From the NCBI RefSeq assembly GCF_900115345.1, contig NZ_FOWC01000001.1, positions 372,001 through 436,000 on the forward strand: a DNA stretch of 64,000 nt, read 5' to 3'. This DNA comes from Amycolatopsis rubida. Lineage in GTDB: Bacteria > Actinomycetota > Actinomycetes > Mycobacteriales > Pseudonocardiaceae. Position 1 is the first letter of the stretch, and the number at the start of each line of letters is the position of its first letter. Shown here piece after piece: positions 51,214 to 60,600 of this stretch. The notes beneath the pieces were generated by a model. The model was not told where the DNA came from, did not search any database, and saw only the letters and a program-made list of their open reading frames with translations. Position numbers and translations under genes: made by a program.

Positions 51214-51696
51214 TCACGGGAGCCGCCACAGCACGCTCCCCCAGTCCTCGGTTCGAGAGCCGGGCGCGTGATACGTCGGGAGCCGGACCGCTGGCTCCCC
51301 GCCGGGGTCGCGCAGCCACCGCGCGAAATCCGGCGGCCCGCACAGCAGCGGCGGGCACGGGTCCTCGGGATCGAGCCGGTGCCATCGATCGCCGCCGCCC
51401 CCAGTCAGGTGCACGGCGTTGTCGTGATAGCTGACGATCCAGTCGTTGCAGTGGCTGGTCTCCCAGTACCACGGCCACCCGTTGCGCGGCTCGAACGCGG
51501 CGCCGAGCCCCTCGACGGGCCACATCGTCAGCAGTACGCGCACCGCCGCGCGGTAGGCCGACGGCCGCCGTGCGGTCAGCGCGGCATGGCCGTCCGGGTG
51601 TCTGAGGAGGTTGTCGGGATGGCAGGCGAACTGCAGGGATCCGATCCAGCTCGCTGCCGTTCCGGTGCCAACGTAGAAGTCGGTGCGGGTGGCCAT
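51214..51696 (-). CDS. TDFYVG-family paralogue C
   Basis: 160 residues: ATRTDFYVGTGTAASWIGSL, NGWPWYWETSHCNDWIVSYH and GGGGDRWHRLDPEDPCPP, parallel to paralogue B in order and spacing. GGAAAGGA precedes ATG 51696. Function unknown. Confidence 0.72.
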   Translation of the reverse strand: MATRTDFYVGTGTAASWIGSLQFACHPDNLLRHPDGHAALTARRPSAYRAAVRVLLTMWPVEGLGAAFEPRNGWPWYWETSHCNDWIVSYHDNAVHLTGGGGDRWHRLDPEDPCPPLLCGPPDFARWLRDPGGEPAVRLPTYHAPGSRTEDWGSVLWRLP

Positions 51697-52262
51697 TTGC
51701 GGTCCTTTCCGTTGGCGCGGTGCCCGGGGGATTCCGGGCCGGTCAGGAGTCCGCCTGGACCGGGCATTCGTCCCGGTGGCCGATGTCGTGTTCGGACCCC
51801 GGCGGCAGGGGTAACGGAGCGGCCGCCGGCCCGCGAGTCGAGATATCGGCCGAGGCAGGCGAGGTCGGCGGCCGCGGCCCGCGGAATCTCGCCGCCGCAG
51901 TCCGGGCACGGCGCGAGGACGTACAGGTCGTCCACGGTGCCGTCGAACGACGTGAACCGGTACTCGGCGCCGTCGTCGACGGTCACCCGAAACCAGCGCC
52001 AGCCGCCGTGTTCGCGGTCGGGGTCGTCGGTGACGGTCACCGCCTCGCGCGCGACGCCGAACACGTCGGTCATCTCGCGCGCCAACTCACGGCGGACGGC
52101 GGCGCGCCGGACATCGCCGGGACGCTGGTCGAACGCGGGATCCTGACGGCGAACCCGGTCGAGCGCGTGGGCGGCGCGTCCGGCGAGAGTGTCCGTGCCG
52201 AGGCGCGGTGCCGTGTCCGGTGCGGCGGGGAGGGTCGGATCGGATGTCGTGGTCGTCGCCAT
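51576..52262 (-). CDS. Hypothetical protein with Cys pair, C-terminus probably frameshifted
   Basis: The frame from ATG 52262 (AAAGGAG upstream) gives WRWFRVTVDDGAEYRFTSFD, VLAPCPDCGGEIPRAAAADL and CLGRYLDSRAGG, then runs on into low-quality sequence overlapping the next gene by 120 bp. In another frame the DNA just after reads LPLPPGSEHDIGHRDECPVQ and stops at 51743, which would supply a matching His/Cys end (CPDC...HRDEC) and remove the overlap. A one-base shift near 51825 is therefore likely. Function unknown; possibly zinc-binding. Confidence 0.6.
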   Translation of the reverse strand: MATTTTSDPTLPAAPDTAPRLGTDTLAGRAAHALDRVRRQDPAFDQRPGDVRRAAVRRELAREMTDVFGVAREAVTVTDDPDREHGGWRWFRVTVDDGAEYRFTSFDGTVDDLYVLAPCPDCGGEIPRAAAADLACLGRYLDSRAGGRSVTPAAGVRTRHRPPGRMPGPGGLLTGPESPGHRANGKDRKWPPAPTSTLAPERQRAGSDPCSSPAIPTTSSDTRTAMPR

Positions 52263-52323
52263 GATCAGGCTCCTTTGGTGTCAGTTCCGGGAATCGGAAG
52301 AGAAGACTTCTTGCGGTTCTTTT

Positions 52324-52638
52324 TCAGTCGCACCCGGCCATTCCGGGCAGGGTGCCGAATTCTCTCCACCCGTCGATGCCGTCGCACCGGTGCGCGGACA
52401 GACCGAGGGCGTAGAACGCGGTCGCCGTGTCCGGCATCGTGTAACGCCGCACGGTTCCGGCGTGGTCCTGGCACTTGGAGGTGACGGTGCCGTCGCGGTG
52501 GCGGATGATCCTGCCGTCGTCGATCTGCGCGTACTCGGTGCCGTCGAGATTGTCGTGCCAGTGCAGTACCGCGATCGTCTCGCCGTGGTGGTTGACGACA
52601 GGCTCTGCGGGCGCGGTCGGTGGAGCGTGGGCGGTCAT
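52324..52638 (-). CDS. Hypothetical protein
   Basis: 104 residues, beta-rich: AVLHWHDNLDGTEYAQIDDG, IIRHRDGTVTSKCQDHAG and FYALGLSAHRCDGIDGWREF. Two Cys and several His. AAAGAGG precedes ATG 52638, which overlaps the upstream stop (ATGA). No function recognised. Confidence 0.65.
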   Translation of the reverse strand: MTAHAPPTAPAEPVVNHHGETIAVLHWHDNLDGTEYAQIDDGRIIRHRDGTVTSKCQDHAGTVRRYTMPDTATAFYALGLSAHRCDGIDGWREFGTLPGMAGCD

Positions 52639-53466
52639 GCGCGCCTCTTTCCGTTGCGGTCGTTCTGGTTTGACCGCCCGGCGGCGGGATGGCGGTTGCC
52701 CGCCGCCGGGGTGCGGTGTTCAGTGGGTCGCGCGCAGGCGACGGGGGGTGGCGGTGCGGTGTCGTCGTCCGGTGCGCCGAGGGCGCGGGCGAGGGCGGGT
52801 GCACGGGCGATCGCGTCGTCGACCGGAAGAGTCAACTCGATCCGTAGGACGTCGTTGTATGGCAGATAGCTGACCGACACGGGCTTCCCCCGGCCCCGCT
52901 CCTCGCATCGGGACGTCGGCGCGATGGCGTGGAGCAGTTGGGTCGCGAGTTCGTCGCGAACGGCCTGTCCGCGAGCGCGCGCTTTGGCCAGAGCGACCTG
53001 TCTGCGAGCGTGTGCCTCGTCGCGTTCACGCAGGTCGATTTCGGCGCGCGCGAGCGCCTGTCGGTACGCCGGGACGAACACGTCGTGGATGTAGGCGGCG
53101 ACCTCGGCGGCCGGGGTCCGGACGGCGAAGCCGGGGCAGTCGTCCTTGCCCGGCCCGTGCGGCCACGGCCACACGAACACGTCCCGAAGCCGTGTCGGGA
53201 CCGCGCCTGGTATCAGGTGGTACCCCCACGCGCGCCGATCCCAGGGCTGTAAACCGATGCGGAATCCCGTGTCCAGGCACAGCAGGTCGGCGACCTGGTC
53301 ACCGGTGCGGCCACGGCCGACCGTCCAGTTCCCCGGGCAACGCGGCGGCTATGCGGATCGCGCCGAGGGCCACCCGGTCGTGCTTCGTGAGACGCGGCGG
53401 CACCCTCGGTGCGGCGTCACGGGTTGCGGCGGGCGTCGTGGTAGCGGGTTCGCTGGTCGTGGCCAT
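52635..53466 (-). pseudogene. Hypothetical ICE protein with a one-base frameshift
   Basis: The N-terminal frame from ATG 53466 (AAGGGAAAA upstream) reads ATTSEPATTTPAATRDAAPR and LTKHDRVALGAIRIAAALPG, then hits a stop soon after. Removing one C from the C4 run at 53331-53334 joins it to NWTVGRGRTGDQVADLLCLD, GFRIGLQPWDRRAWGYHLIP and VFVWPWPHGPGKDDCPGFAV. That frame runs to 52635 through a helical segment (EIDLRERDEAHARRQVALAK). A single homopolymer change suggests either very recent inactivation or an assembly error. Function unknown. Confidence 0.65.
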
Positions 53467-53548
53467 GGCGGGTTTTCCCTTCTGTGTCCTTGGCGAATTC
53501 GGGTGCCTCGCGGCCCGGGGCGGACGCGCTGCCGCCCCGGGCAGCGAT

Positions 53549-55300
53549 TCAGCGGGTCGCGCGCAGGGCGGCGGTGGCGGCCTGTCCGATCGCGCGGGCG
53601 GTCACGGCAGGGTCGGTGAGCGCGTGCACGGTGGCACCGTTCATCGGTTCGGTGCCGGGTTTGCCGGGCGCCAGCCACAGCACCGCGCATCCGCTGCCGC
53701 GCAACCGGTCGAGCATCTTCTGCCCTTCCGCCCGGTATTCGGTTTCGAAGTTGCCGTCGGAGATGATCACCAGCAGGCGCGCGGCGGTGGGGCGGGACAG
53801 ATCGAGGGCGCCGTCGAGAGCGCTGATCGCCGTGTCGATGGTGTGACAGCCGAACCCGGTATCGAATTCGGTCACTTTCGCCGGGCTGCTGCCGGGGCGG
53901 GTGATCGAGGTGACACTGCCCGAGCCGAAGGTCACGGTGGCGGTGACGGCGGGCACGGCGGTGTAGCGGGCGGCGTGCGCGAGGATCCAGGCCGCCGAGG
54001 CGGCGGGATCGGTGAAGGCCCGCATGGATCCGGTGACGTCGCAGATGACGCCCAGCCGCAGCGGCGGGGCGGGCACGGCGGCGCGGGTGGTGCGGGTGAA
54101 CGGTTCGGCGGTAGGGATCGCGCCCGCCGCGCGTTGGGCGTCGGCAGTCATCGCGCCGCGCATCCGCAGCCGTCCCGGGGGCACGGTCGAGCGGGTTTTC
54201 GCAGGAGTGCGGTCGCGGTGTCCGGCGGTGGTCAACGCGCGGGCGAGGTGCCGCGCGGCGGTGTGCTCGGCCGCACTCGGCGCGCGGGTTCCCCGGATGT
54301 GGCGGGCGGCCGGGTCGTATCCGGTCCCGGCACCGCCGAAGACCGTGTTCGCGGTGTCCTGTGCCTGTCGGCGTGCCTTCTCGTCGGCGGCGCGCGCCTC
54401 CATGGCTTGGGTGACGGGGTCGGTGGGGGCAGACTCGGCGGCGACCGCGCGGGCGATCGCGGCGGCGGCGCTGGTGATCGCGGCCGCGAGCGGTGACGGC
54501 GCCCCGTTGCCGTTCGCCGTGGGGTCGGCGTTGGGGGTGTCGGGCGGCTGGTCGGGGTCGGCGCCGATGGTTTCGCACCAGCGGCGTCCGAGTTCGATCA
54601 TGCGCGTGCCGTCGTCGTCGGCGGTGGCGTGCGCGGCGCGCCAGATGGTGCGGAGTTTCGCGAGGGTGCCGTTGCCGATGACGTCGCGCACGGCGCGGGC
54701 GACGCGGGCGACTTCGCGGCTGGTGAGGATGCCCGCGTCCACGCGCGCCAGCAGCAGCGCGGCGCTGCGGGCGGCGTCCTGCGCGGTCATCTGGGGCGCG
54801 GCGGCGGGGTCGTTCGCGCGGGTGTCGGCGAGGATGAGGTTGGTGGCGCTGGCGCGCAGCCAGTACCGGTCGCCCGGGCGGCGGCGCACCTGTGCCGCTT
54901 CCATGCGGGTCTCTTCCAGCAGGTCTGCCGCCGCGACCGCGCCCGGGGGCGCGCCGTCGGGCGCGCGCCACGCGGAATGCTTGGCGTGGCCGCATTCGTG
55001 GGTGAGCAGCCCCCACGCGGTGCGGTAGCGGCGGCGGTCGCCGACCCGGTGCGGCGCGACGGTGGCGGGGTCGACCCCTTTGTCCAGGTGCGTCCCGTCG
55101 ACTTCGATGGTGGCGAGGTCGGGGAAGAAACAGGCCGGGGCGCCGTGCCCCGCTCCCGGGGCGACGGTCACCACGAGGTCGTCGCGGTCGGCGATCGCGG
55201 GAACCTCGTCGCCGAACGCGGCGGACAGGTCCAGCCAACCGGGGGCGGCGGGAAACACGGCAGTGGGCGCGGCGGCGGGTGCGGCTACGTGTGCGGTCAC
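53549..55300 (-). CDS. Metallopeptidase-like / VWA domain protein (DUF2201-like)
   Basis: 583 residues. The N-terminal domain has a zincin motif HECGH at residues 101-105 (AWGLLTHECGHAKHSAWRAP) followed by LLEETRMEAAQ, a possible third ligand. The C-terminal VWA domain has the MIDAS-like ICDVTGSMRAF near residue 420, then TEFDTGFGCHTIDTAISALD and VIISDGNFETEYR. This metallopeptidase-plus-VWA arrangement resembles DUF2201-type proteins that work with MoxR AAA+ ATPases; such an ATPase is encoded 47 bp upstream. Likely role: ATP-driven remodelling or metal insertion on an unknown client. It has a GTG start at 55300. Confidence 0.82.
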   Translation of the reverse strand: MTAHVAAPAAAPTAVFPAAPGWLDLSAAFGDEVPAIADRDDLVVTVAPGAGHGAPACFFPDLATIEVDGTHLDKGVDPATVAPHRVGDRRRYRTAWGLLTHECGHAKHSAWRAPDGAPPGAVAAADLLEETRMEAAQVRRRPGDRYWLRASATNLILADTRANDPAAAPQMTAQDAARSAALLLARVDAGILTSREVARVARAVRDVIGNGTLAKLRTIWRAAHATADDDGTRMIELGRRWCETIGADPDQPPDTPNADPTANGNGAPSPLAAAITSAAAAIARAVAAESAPTDPVTQAMEARAADEKARRQAQDTANTVFGGAGTGYDPAARHIRGTRAPSAAEHTAARHLARALTTAGHRDRTPAKTRSTVPPGRLRMRGAMTADAQRAAGAIPTAEPFTRTTRAAVPAPPLRLGVICDVTGSMRAFTDPAASAAWILAHAARYTAVPAVTATVTFGSGSVTSITRPGSSPAKVTEFDTGFGCHTIDTAISALDGALDLSRPTAARLLVIISDGNFETEYRAEGQKMLDRLRGSGCAVLWLAPGKPGTEPMNGATVHALTDPAVTARAIGQAATAALRATR

Positions 55301-55347
55301 GGTGTCTGTCCTTTCCGGACGGTCGCGCGGGCGCGACGGGCAGCGGG

Positions 55348-56559
55348 CTAGAACTGAGGTCCGAGTTCGAGCGGGGTGACGTTGGCGCCGAACACGTTGC
55401 GCACAACCTCGGCGACCACGTCTCGGTCCTCTTCCGGCGCGGTGTTGATCAGGTTCCCGGCGGCGAAGGACATGCCCACCGCGTCGGCGACTCGGTTGAA
55501 CGCGATCAGCTCGCGCAGCTGGGGCGCCCACCCGAGTTCGCCTTTTTCCTGCCGCTGGGCCAGATTCCGCGCCACGCGCACGGCTTTCGGGTCGATCTTG
55601 AGCTGGACGGCGAGGTCGTAGTCGGTGGGCACGCGAATCTGCACGGAGAACCGGGACGAGAGCGCGTCGGTGAGCACCGCGCCGTGCACCCCGGGGTTGT
55701 GCCCGCCGATGACGTAGAACCCGTCCACGGCGTCGACCACCTCGTTTTTGTGGCTTTTGATCAGGATCTGGCGGCGGCCGTCCATCGCGGGGTACACCAC
55801 CGCGAGCACGGTCGGCGGGATGAGGGTGGCGTCGTCGATGAACAGCGCGCGGCCCTCGCGCATCGCGGTCGCCAGCGGCCCGTAGGCGAACTCGTAGCGC
55901 CCGTCCGGGGTCTGGACGTAGGACCCCACGAAGTCGTCGGTCACGGTGTCGCTGTCGCCCTGGACGGTCACCAGGTCGTCGAACGCGGCCTCCACCACCG
56001 ACGTCTTCCCGGTGCCGGGCGGGCCGTACATGAGCGCGGACACCCCCGCCGCGCGCAACCGCCGCAGCGCGGTCACGTCCGACAGCCCGGACAGCTTGCG
56101 CGGGTGGTACATCTGCCCGTTCGGACGGCGCACCGGTCCGGTGACCAGCGGGGCCGGAGCGGGCGGCGTCGCGGGTTTCGACGTCGCGGGTTTCGACGTC
56201 GCGGGTTTCGACGGGGCGGGTTTCGACGTCGCGGGTTTCGACGGGGCGGGTTTCGGCGGCGCGGCGGCGGGTACGGCGCCGCGCGGGGCGACGGTGGCGG
56301 CTTTGGCGGCGTCGGCGGTTTTGGCGGTCGCGCGGTAGGTCAGCGGGCTGGTTCCGGCTTTTTCGGCTTCCCCGCGCGCTTCCAGCGTTGCCAGCGCGTT
56401 CCCGACCGCACCGGAGGACTTCCCGCCCAGGGCGGTGGCGATGGCGCCGGGGGTGTGCGCGGCGGCGGGGTCGAGGGCGAGCACTTCGGCCACCTGGCGG
56501 CGGAGTTCGCCGTTGGGCAACCGGGGCGCCGTGCCCGGGGCGGCGGCTGGGGTGGTCAT
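55348..56559 (-). CDS. MoxR-type AAA+ ATPase with N-terminal wHTH
   Basis: 403 residues. Residues ~10-80 form a winged-helix-like domain (LRRQVAEVLALDPAAAHTPG, GAVGNALATLEARGEAEKAG). A KPATS/KPAPS repeat linker follows (encoded by six 15-bp DNA repeats). The AAA+ module has Walker A MYGPPGTGKTSVVEA near residue 180, Walker B ALFIDDATLIPPTVL near 240 and the sensor region FYVIGGHNPGVHGAVLTDAL. It partners the downstream VWA protein. The ATG at 56559 follows a region with two 15-bp direct repeats ~200 bp upstream. Confidence 0.87.
   Translation of the reverse strand: MTTPAAAPGTAPRLPNGELRRQVAEVLALDPAAAHTPGAIATALGGKSSGAVGNALATLEARGEAEKAGTSPLTYRATAKTADAAKAATVAPRGAVPAAAPPKPAPSKPATSKPAPSKPATSKPATSKPATPPAPAPLVTGPVRRPNGQMYHPRKLSGLSDVTALRRLRAAGVSALMYGPPGTGKTSVVEAAFDDLVTVQGDSDTVTDDFVGSYVQTPDGRYEFAYGPLATAMREGRALFIDDATLIPPTVLAVVYPAMDGRRQILIKSHKNEVVDAVDGFYVIGGHNPGVHGAVLTDALSSRFSVQIRVPTDYDLAVQLKIDPKAVRVARNLAQRQEKGELGWAPQLRELIAFNRVADAVGMSFAAGNLINTAPEEDRDVVAEVVRNVFGANVTPLELGPQF
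56171..56260. repeat. Six 15-bp tandem repeats inside the MoxR gene
   Basis: Unit GCGGGTTTCGACGTC with variants ending CGGGG, in phase six times. On the minus strand it encodes a Lys-Pro-Ala-(Thr/Pro)-Ser pentapeptide linker between the wHTH and AAA+ domains. In-frame length variation between strains is expected. Confidence 0.85.
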
Positions 56560-56742
56560 GGCGTCGGGTCCTTTCGCGCGGTTGTCGCTGCGGCCGGGTC
56601 GGGGAATCGTTGCGGGGCGGATGCATCGGCCCATACCGGGCCGGTTTTTCTTTTCGCTACGCCGGAATCCGGCCGATGACCGGCGGTCGTGCGGGCGGCG
56701 GTGTCGGTGCTGGCGTAGCGCATGGCGGTCCCCGTTCGCGGA

Positions 56743-56789
56743 TTCCGGTTTTCCCGGCGGTGGTTTTTCGCTGTTTCCGGTTTTCCCGG
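56743..56789. repeat. Direct repeats TTCCGGTTTTCCCGG, 32 bp apart
   Basis: Identical 15-mers at 56743-56757 and 56775-56789, three helical turns apart, ~185 bp upstream of the MoxR start codon. On the coding strand they read CCGGGAAAACCGGAA. Candidate operator or activator sites for the MoxR-VWA operon. Confidence 0.6.
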
Positions 56790-57126
56790 TGACACAACAA
56801 ACGTAACTCGACCTCGTGATGCCGCGCAATAGTTTTCCGGGGTTGTTTTCAATGAATTTCGACCGCATTTCGGCGACAACGGCGGGCATTTCACGGAAAT
56901 GTTTGCGCAGGTCGGGACGCTTGGGAATGGTTCGGGACGGGAACGCCGGCCATAGGCGGGACTGCGGAGGAGTGCAGTTCTTTTCAGAGAAAGGCCGGCA
57001 GCCGAGAGCCGGACAGGGTGAGCGGAGCGCACTGGCGAGCAGGTCCGCAGCGAGGACGAGAGCGGATGACTCCGCCGCCGGGTCCGATGTGCTTTCCTGC
57101 TTGGTGTCAAGCGAGTCTGGGACATC

Positions 57127-57185
57127 GGCGGATCCCCTCGCAGGGGGTGTGAGCTGCAAGAACAGCTGATGCGGGGGGATCCGCC
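57127..57185. other. Long imperfect-free hairpin (candidate structured RNA or site)
   Basis: GGCGGATCCCCTCGCA (57127-57142) pairs with TGCGGGGGGATCCGCC (57170-57185) over 16 positions with only one T.G wobble. Inside, AGCTG (57152-57156) pairs with CAGCT (57163-57167) around a CAAGAA loop. Too long and lacking a U-run for a simple terminator. Could be a small RNA, an mRNA leader structure or a recombination site. Confidence 0.6.
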
Positions 57186-57627
57186 TTAGCCGGGTGCCGG
57201 AGGACGAGGCTGATCGGCCGGGTCGGCGGCCCCGCGGTCGGCGGTCGCTCTCCGCGTCGTCGCGGGCCGCGAGCGCGGTGCCGGGAAGCCGCGCGAGGAC
57301 GCGGCGCCCGGTGCCCGAGGCTCTGGTGTCGCGCTGGACGTCGCGGCCGCGCATCCGGTGCCGGGCCGTATTGCGCGGCAGACGCGCGCGACACTCGACG
57401 GGCAACGGTGTCGGCGTTGTCGCGGAATACGGAGTCGCGTCCACGGGATTCTTTTTCTTCGGCATCGTCGATTGCGCTGTCACGGTCGACGCTAGCATCG
57501 GCGCGATCGGTATCGCGGTGCGAAATCGAGGTATTTCACTGTTCCGCGCAATTGCCTCGATCGCCCGGGAATCGCGTCTCGTTTTCCGTTCCGGCGAGGT
57601 GATGACGGGAACCGTCGGTGCGCTCAT

Positions 57628-60600
57628 TCACGGCGCCGTGGATCGGGAAAACTCGTCGACCGGTATCCCGGTGTCGCGGGCGCGCAGCCGCCGGGCGAGG
57701 TCGACGGTGTCCGTGTCGGGTGCGGCGTCGATTTCGTCCAGGCGGGTCCGCAGCAGGGCCAAGGTGCGGGAGATGGCGTCGTGCCGGCCGAGTGCGTGCT
57801 GCAGGCGCATGATGTCGCGGTAGAGCAGCTCGTTGTGCGGATCGAATGCGCGCGCGGTCTCCAGCAGGTCCAGGGTGTAGTCCGGGTCGTCCGCGACCCG
57901 GGCGCGGGCGAGCGCGACCACGGCGTCGAGCGCGTCGCGCCGCGTCGCTTCCCGGGCGGCGGCGAGCCATTCGGCCTCCAGGCCCTCGGCCAGCGCGCCG
58001 CCGTAGTGCGCCACGACCGCTTCGCAGGCGTCGGCGCGCCGCTCGGGCGTAGCGGCGGTGCGGCGGGCGATGACTGCGTCGGCGAAGCCCCAGTAGTCCA
58101 CCTCCACCGCCGCGGGGTCGAGCCGGTACCGGCCGTGCTCGGCCAGCACCAGTTCGCCGGCCGCGCCGCGGGTGGCGGCGTCGAGGGCGCGGCGGATCCG
58201 GGAGAGCACGGTGCGGAGCACGCTGGCCGGGTTGCGGGGCGGCTCGTCGGGCCACAGGGCGTCGACGATCCCGTCCCGGGACGCCCCGCCGGGATGGACC
58301 GCGAGATACACCAGCAGTTCGACCGGGCGGCTGCTCAACTCGCCGTACAGGTCGCGGGTGTCCTCGAGCCGGGAGGGATCGGGCCGCCAGTGCAGAGCCG
58401 GCGTGCCGAACACCGTCAGCACCAGCGGCGCCGCGGGCGTCCCCGCGGCCTCCGTCGGCGGCGGCAGCGGGCGTGGTTCGCTGCCGCGGTGCGCGTCGGC
58501 CTCGGCGGCCGCCGGTTCCGGTGCCGGTGAGCCCGCAGTGATTTCCAGACGGCCGGGGCCGTCTCCGGCACGTTCCGGCGGGGAAGGAGCAGCCTCCTGC
58601 GTCGGCGTTCGGCGAGGCGCAAGGGCGCGGTTGCGGGGTTCGGGGGCGTCGCTGACGCCGCCGGCGTCGGGGGGTTGTGCGGTGCGCAGGAAAGCCAGCA
58701 GGTCGCGGGTGGCGGTCTCGGGCAAGGTGAAGGCGCGGGTGCCGCGCAGGGGTTCGCCGAGGCCGGGGTCGGTCGCGGAGAAGATCCCGCGCGCGGTGAC
58801 GTAGGCGGTCACCCCGGGACGCCATTGGCCCAGCAGCAGCGCGGCGAGGCCGTGCTGGGCGCCGTTGTCGAGCAACTGCTGCAACCGCGCCTGCCGGTCC
58901 GGCTCGCCCGGCGGCGTCGCTATCAGGACGGCGGGCCGGGACGGTTCCGGCGCGTCGAGGGCTGCCAGTGCGGTGTCCAGGTCGGCCACGACGGCGACCG
59001 TGTCCGGCAGGCCAGCGGCGGGCACCGGCACGCCGAGCAGCCGGGCCAGATCCGCGGCGGGCACGAACACCCTCGGCACTGATCCGCCCTCGGACACGGC
59101 GGTGAGCACGCTGAGCAGCAAGGCGCGGGCCGCAGCGTAGCCGCCAGGCCCAACCAGTCCCAGGCCATGTACGCGAGCCAGGTCGAACGCGACCTGCGTC
59201 CCTTCGCCCGCCGCGGCGTTGACGGTCTCGCCGCCAGCACCGGGCGCGGTCGGGTCGAGAGCAATATCCACCACTGACGGCGGCTCCGCCGGTCCGGTGC
59301 CAGGGGCCGAGGCGGTGCCGATCACCCGGCGGACGCGCGGCGCGAGCACCCGCACCTGGCCCTCGGTCCCGGTGTCCGCGCGCCTCGATCGCGCTGCGGC
59401 ACCGCAGCGACCGGGGTCGGGCCGGTCCTCGTGCGTGGCCGGGTCGTCGGTCCCGGTGTCGCCCGCCTCGTCGGTCCCGGCCTCGAGTTCACTGTCTTCG
59501 TCGTGGTGCTGGGCGCGAAGGTGGGCCAGGCGCAGCCGGTACACCACGGGCGCGACGGGCAGGTCGTCGCCGCGCCGGCCGCTGCCGGGCCGGTAGCGCG
59601 CGTGGCGCCGCCGTCGCGCGCGCACGAGCAGGGCACTGACCGCTGCCGCTAGGCCCAGGCTGACGAACACCTCGCCACTGCCCCAGGTCACCGCGCCCCC
59701 GGCGGGTTCGTCCGCCGCCGTGCCGGCGGCAGGATCCGTGGTGGCCGGGGCGGGCTCCGAGAGAGGTGGTGTGGCGGGAGGTGGCGTGGTCGTGCTCGGC
59801 GCCGGGGGCGCTGGTTCGGCGGCGGGAGCTGGGCTCGGGGGCGTCGGTTCCGGGGGTGCCGGTGGTGGAGCAGGCGGGCTGGGCGGTGGGCTGGTCGTGG
59901 GGAGGCGGAGGGTGTCGCCGGGGTGGATCAGGTGCGGGTTGCTCAGCACCCGTCCGCCAGGCTGGGTGCTGCCTTCGTTGAGCGCCCAGATCTCCGGCCA
60001 CCGGTCCCCGTCGCCCAGGCAACGTTGCGCGATCCTCCACAGCGAGTCGTGCACTCCATCCTCCGGTGGCCGGACCCGCTCGGTTCCGGGCTCGACCGCA
60101 GGCTGGGACCGGGACAGCGGGGTGCCGGTGTGCTCGCCGGCGACCGGTGGGGTCCGTGCGGGGGCGGTCGCGATGACCGGGGCGTGGCCGACGGGCCGGG
60201 CGGCCTCGGCGGGGGCAGCGGGTGCGGCGGTGGCGGTGCGGCCCAGCACGGCGACCAGCAGGGCGCCGACGAGCACGGCCGCGACGCGGCGCACCGGACC
60301 CGTCTGCCGGCGCAGTTCCGGCCACCGGGCACCCCGGGCCACCTCGACCCCGCAGGCCGCGACGTCGATGACGAACACGAGCCAGATCAGCCATGCCAGG
60401 CAGGCGAGCACGTCGAGCAGGAAACGTGTCGACATCGGCGCCATCAACACCGACCCGATCTCGTCCAGGTTCGGCAGGTGATCGGGCAGGGGCCATCCCA
60501 CGCCGTAGATCAGCGCTGCGGGAAGACCAGCCACGAGCGCGGCCAGCAGGATGGCCGCGAGCAGCCCGCGCGCCACGCGGCCCAGCAGCCGCCCGACGCG

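Larger units (their letters stand above)
56560..57627. other. 1-kb intergenic region with direct repeats and a long hairpin
   Basis: No gene I can support between the LysM/BTAD gene and the MoxR gene, both on the minus strand. Local AT content is raised (56.7-56.95 kb). It contains TTCCGGTTTTCCCGG twice (56743-56789) and a 16-bp-stem hairpin (57127-57185). Probably a promoter/leader region; a small RNA is possible. Confidence 0.55.

Noticed and set aside
56171..56260. Possible CRISPR-like repeat array
   Set aside because: Repeats are contiguous 15-mers without spacers and encode a regular Lys-Pro-Ala linker in the MoxR protein.
57194..57823. Plus-strand frame of 209 codons between LysM/BTAD and MoxR genes
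   Set aside because: Overlaps the real LysM/BTAD end, Arg-rich in its first half and no recognisable domain; weak evidence only.
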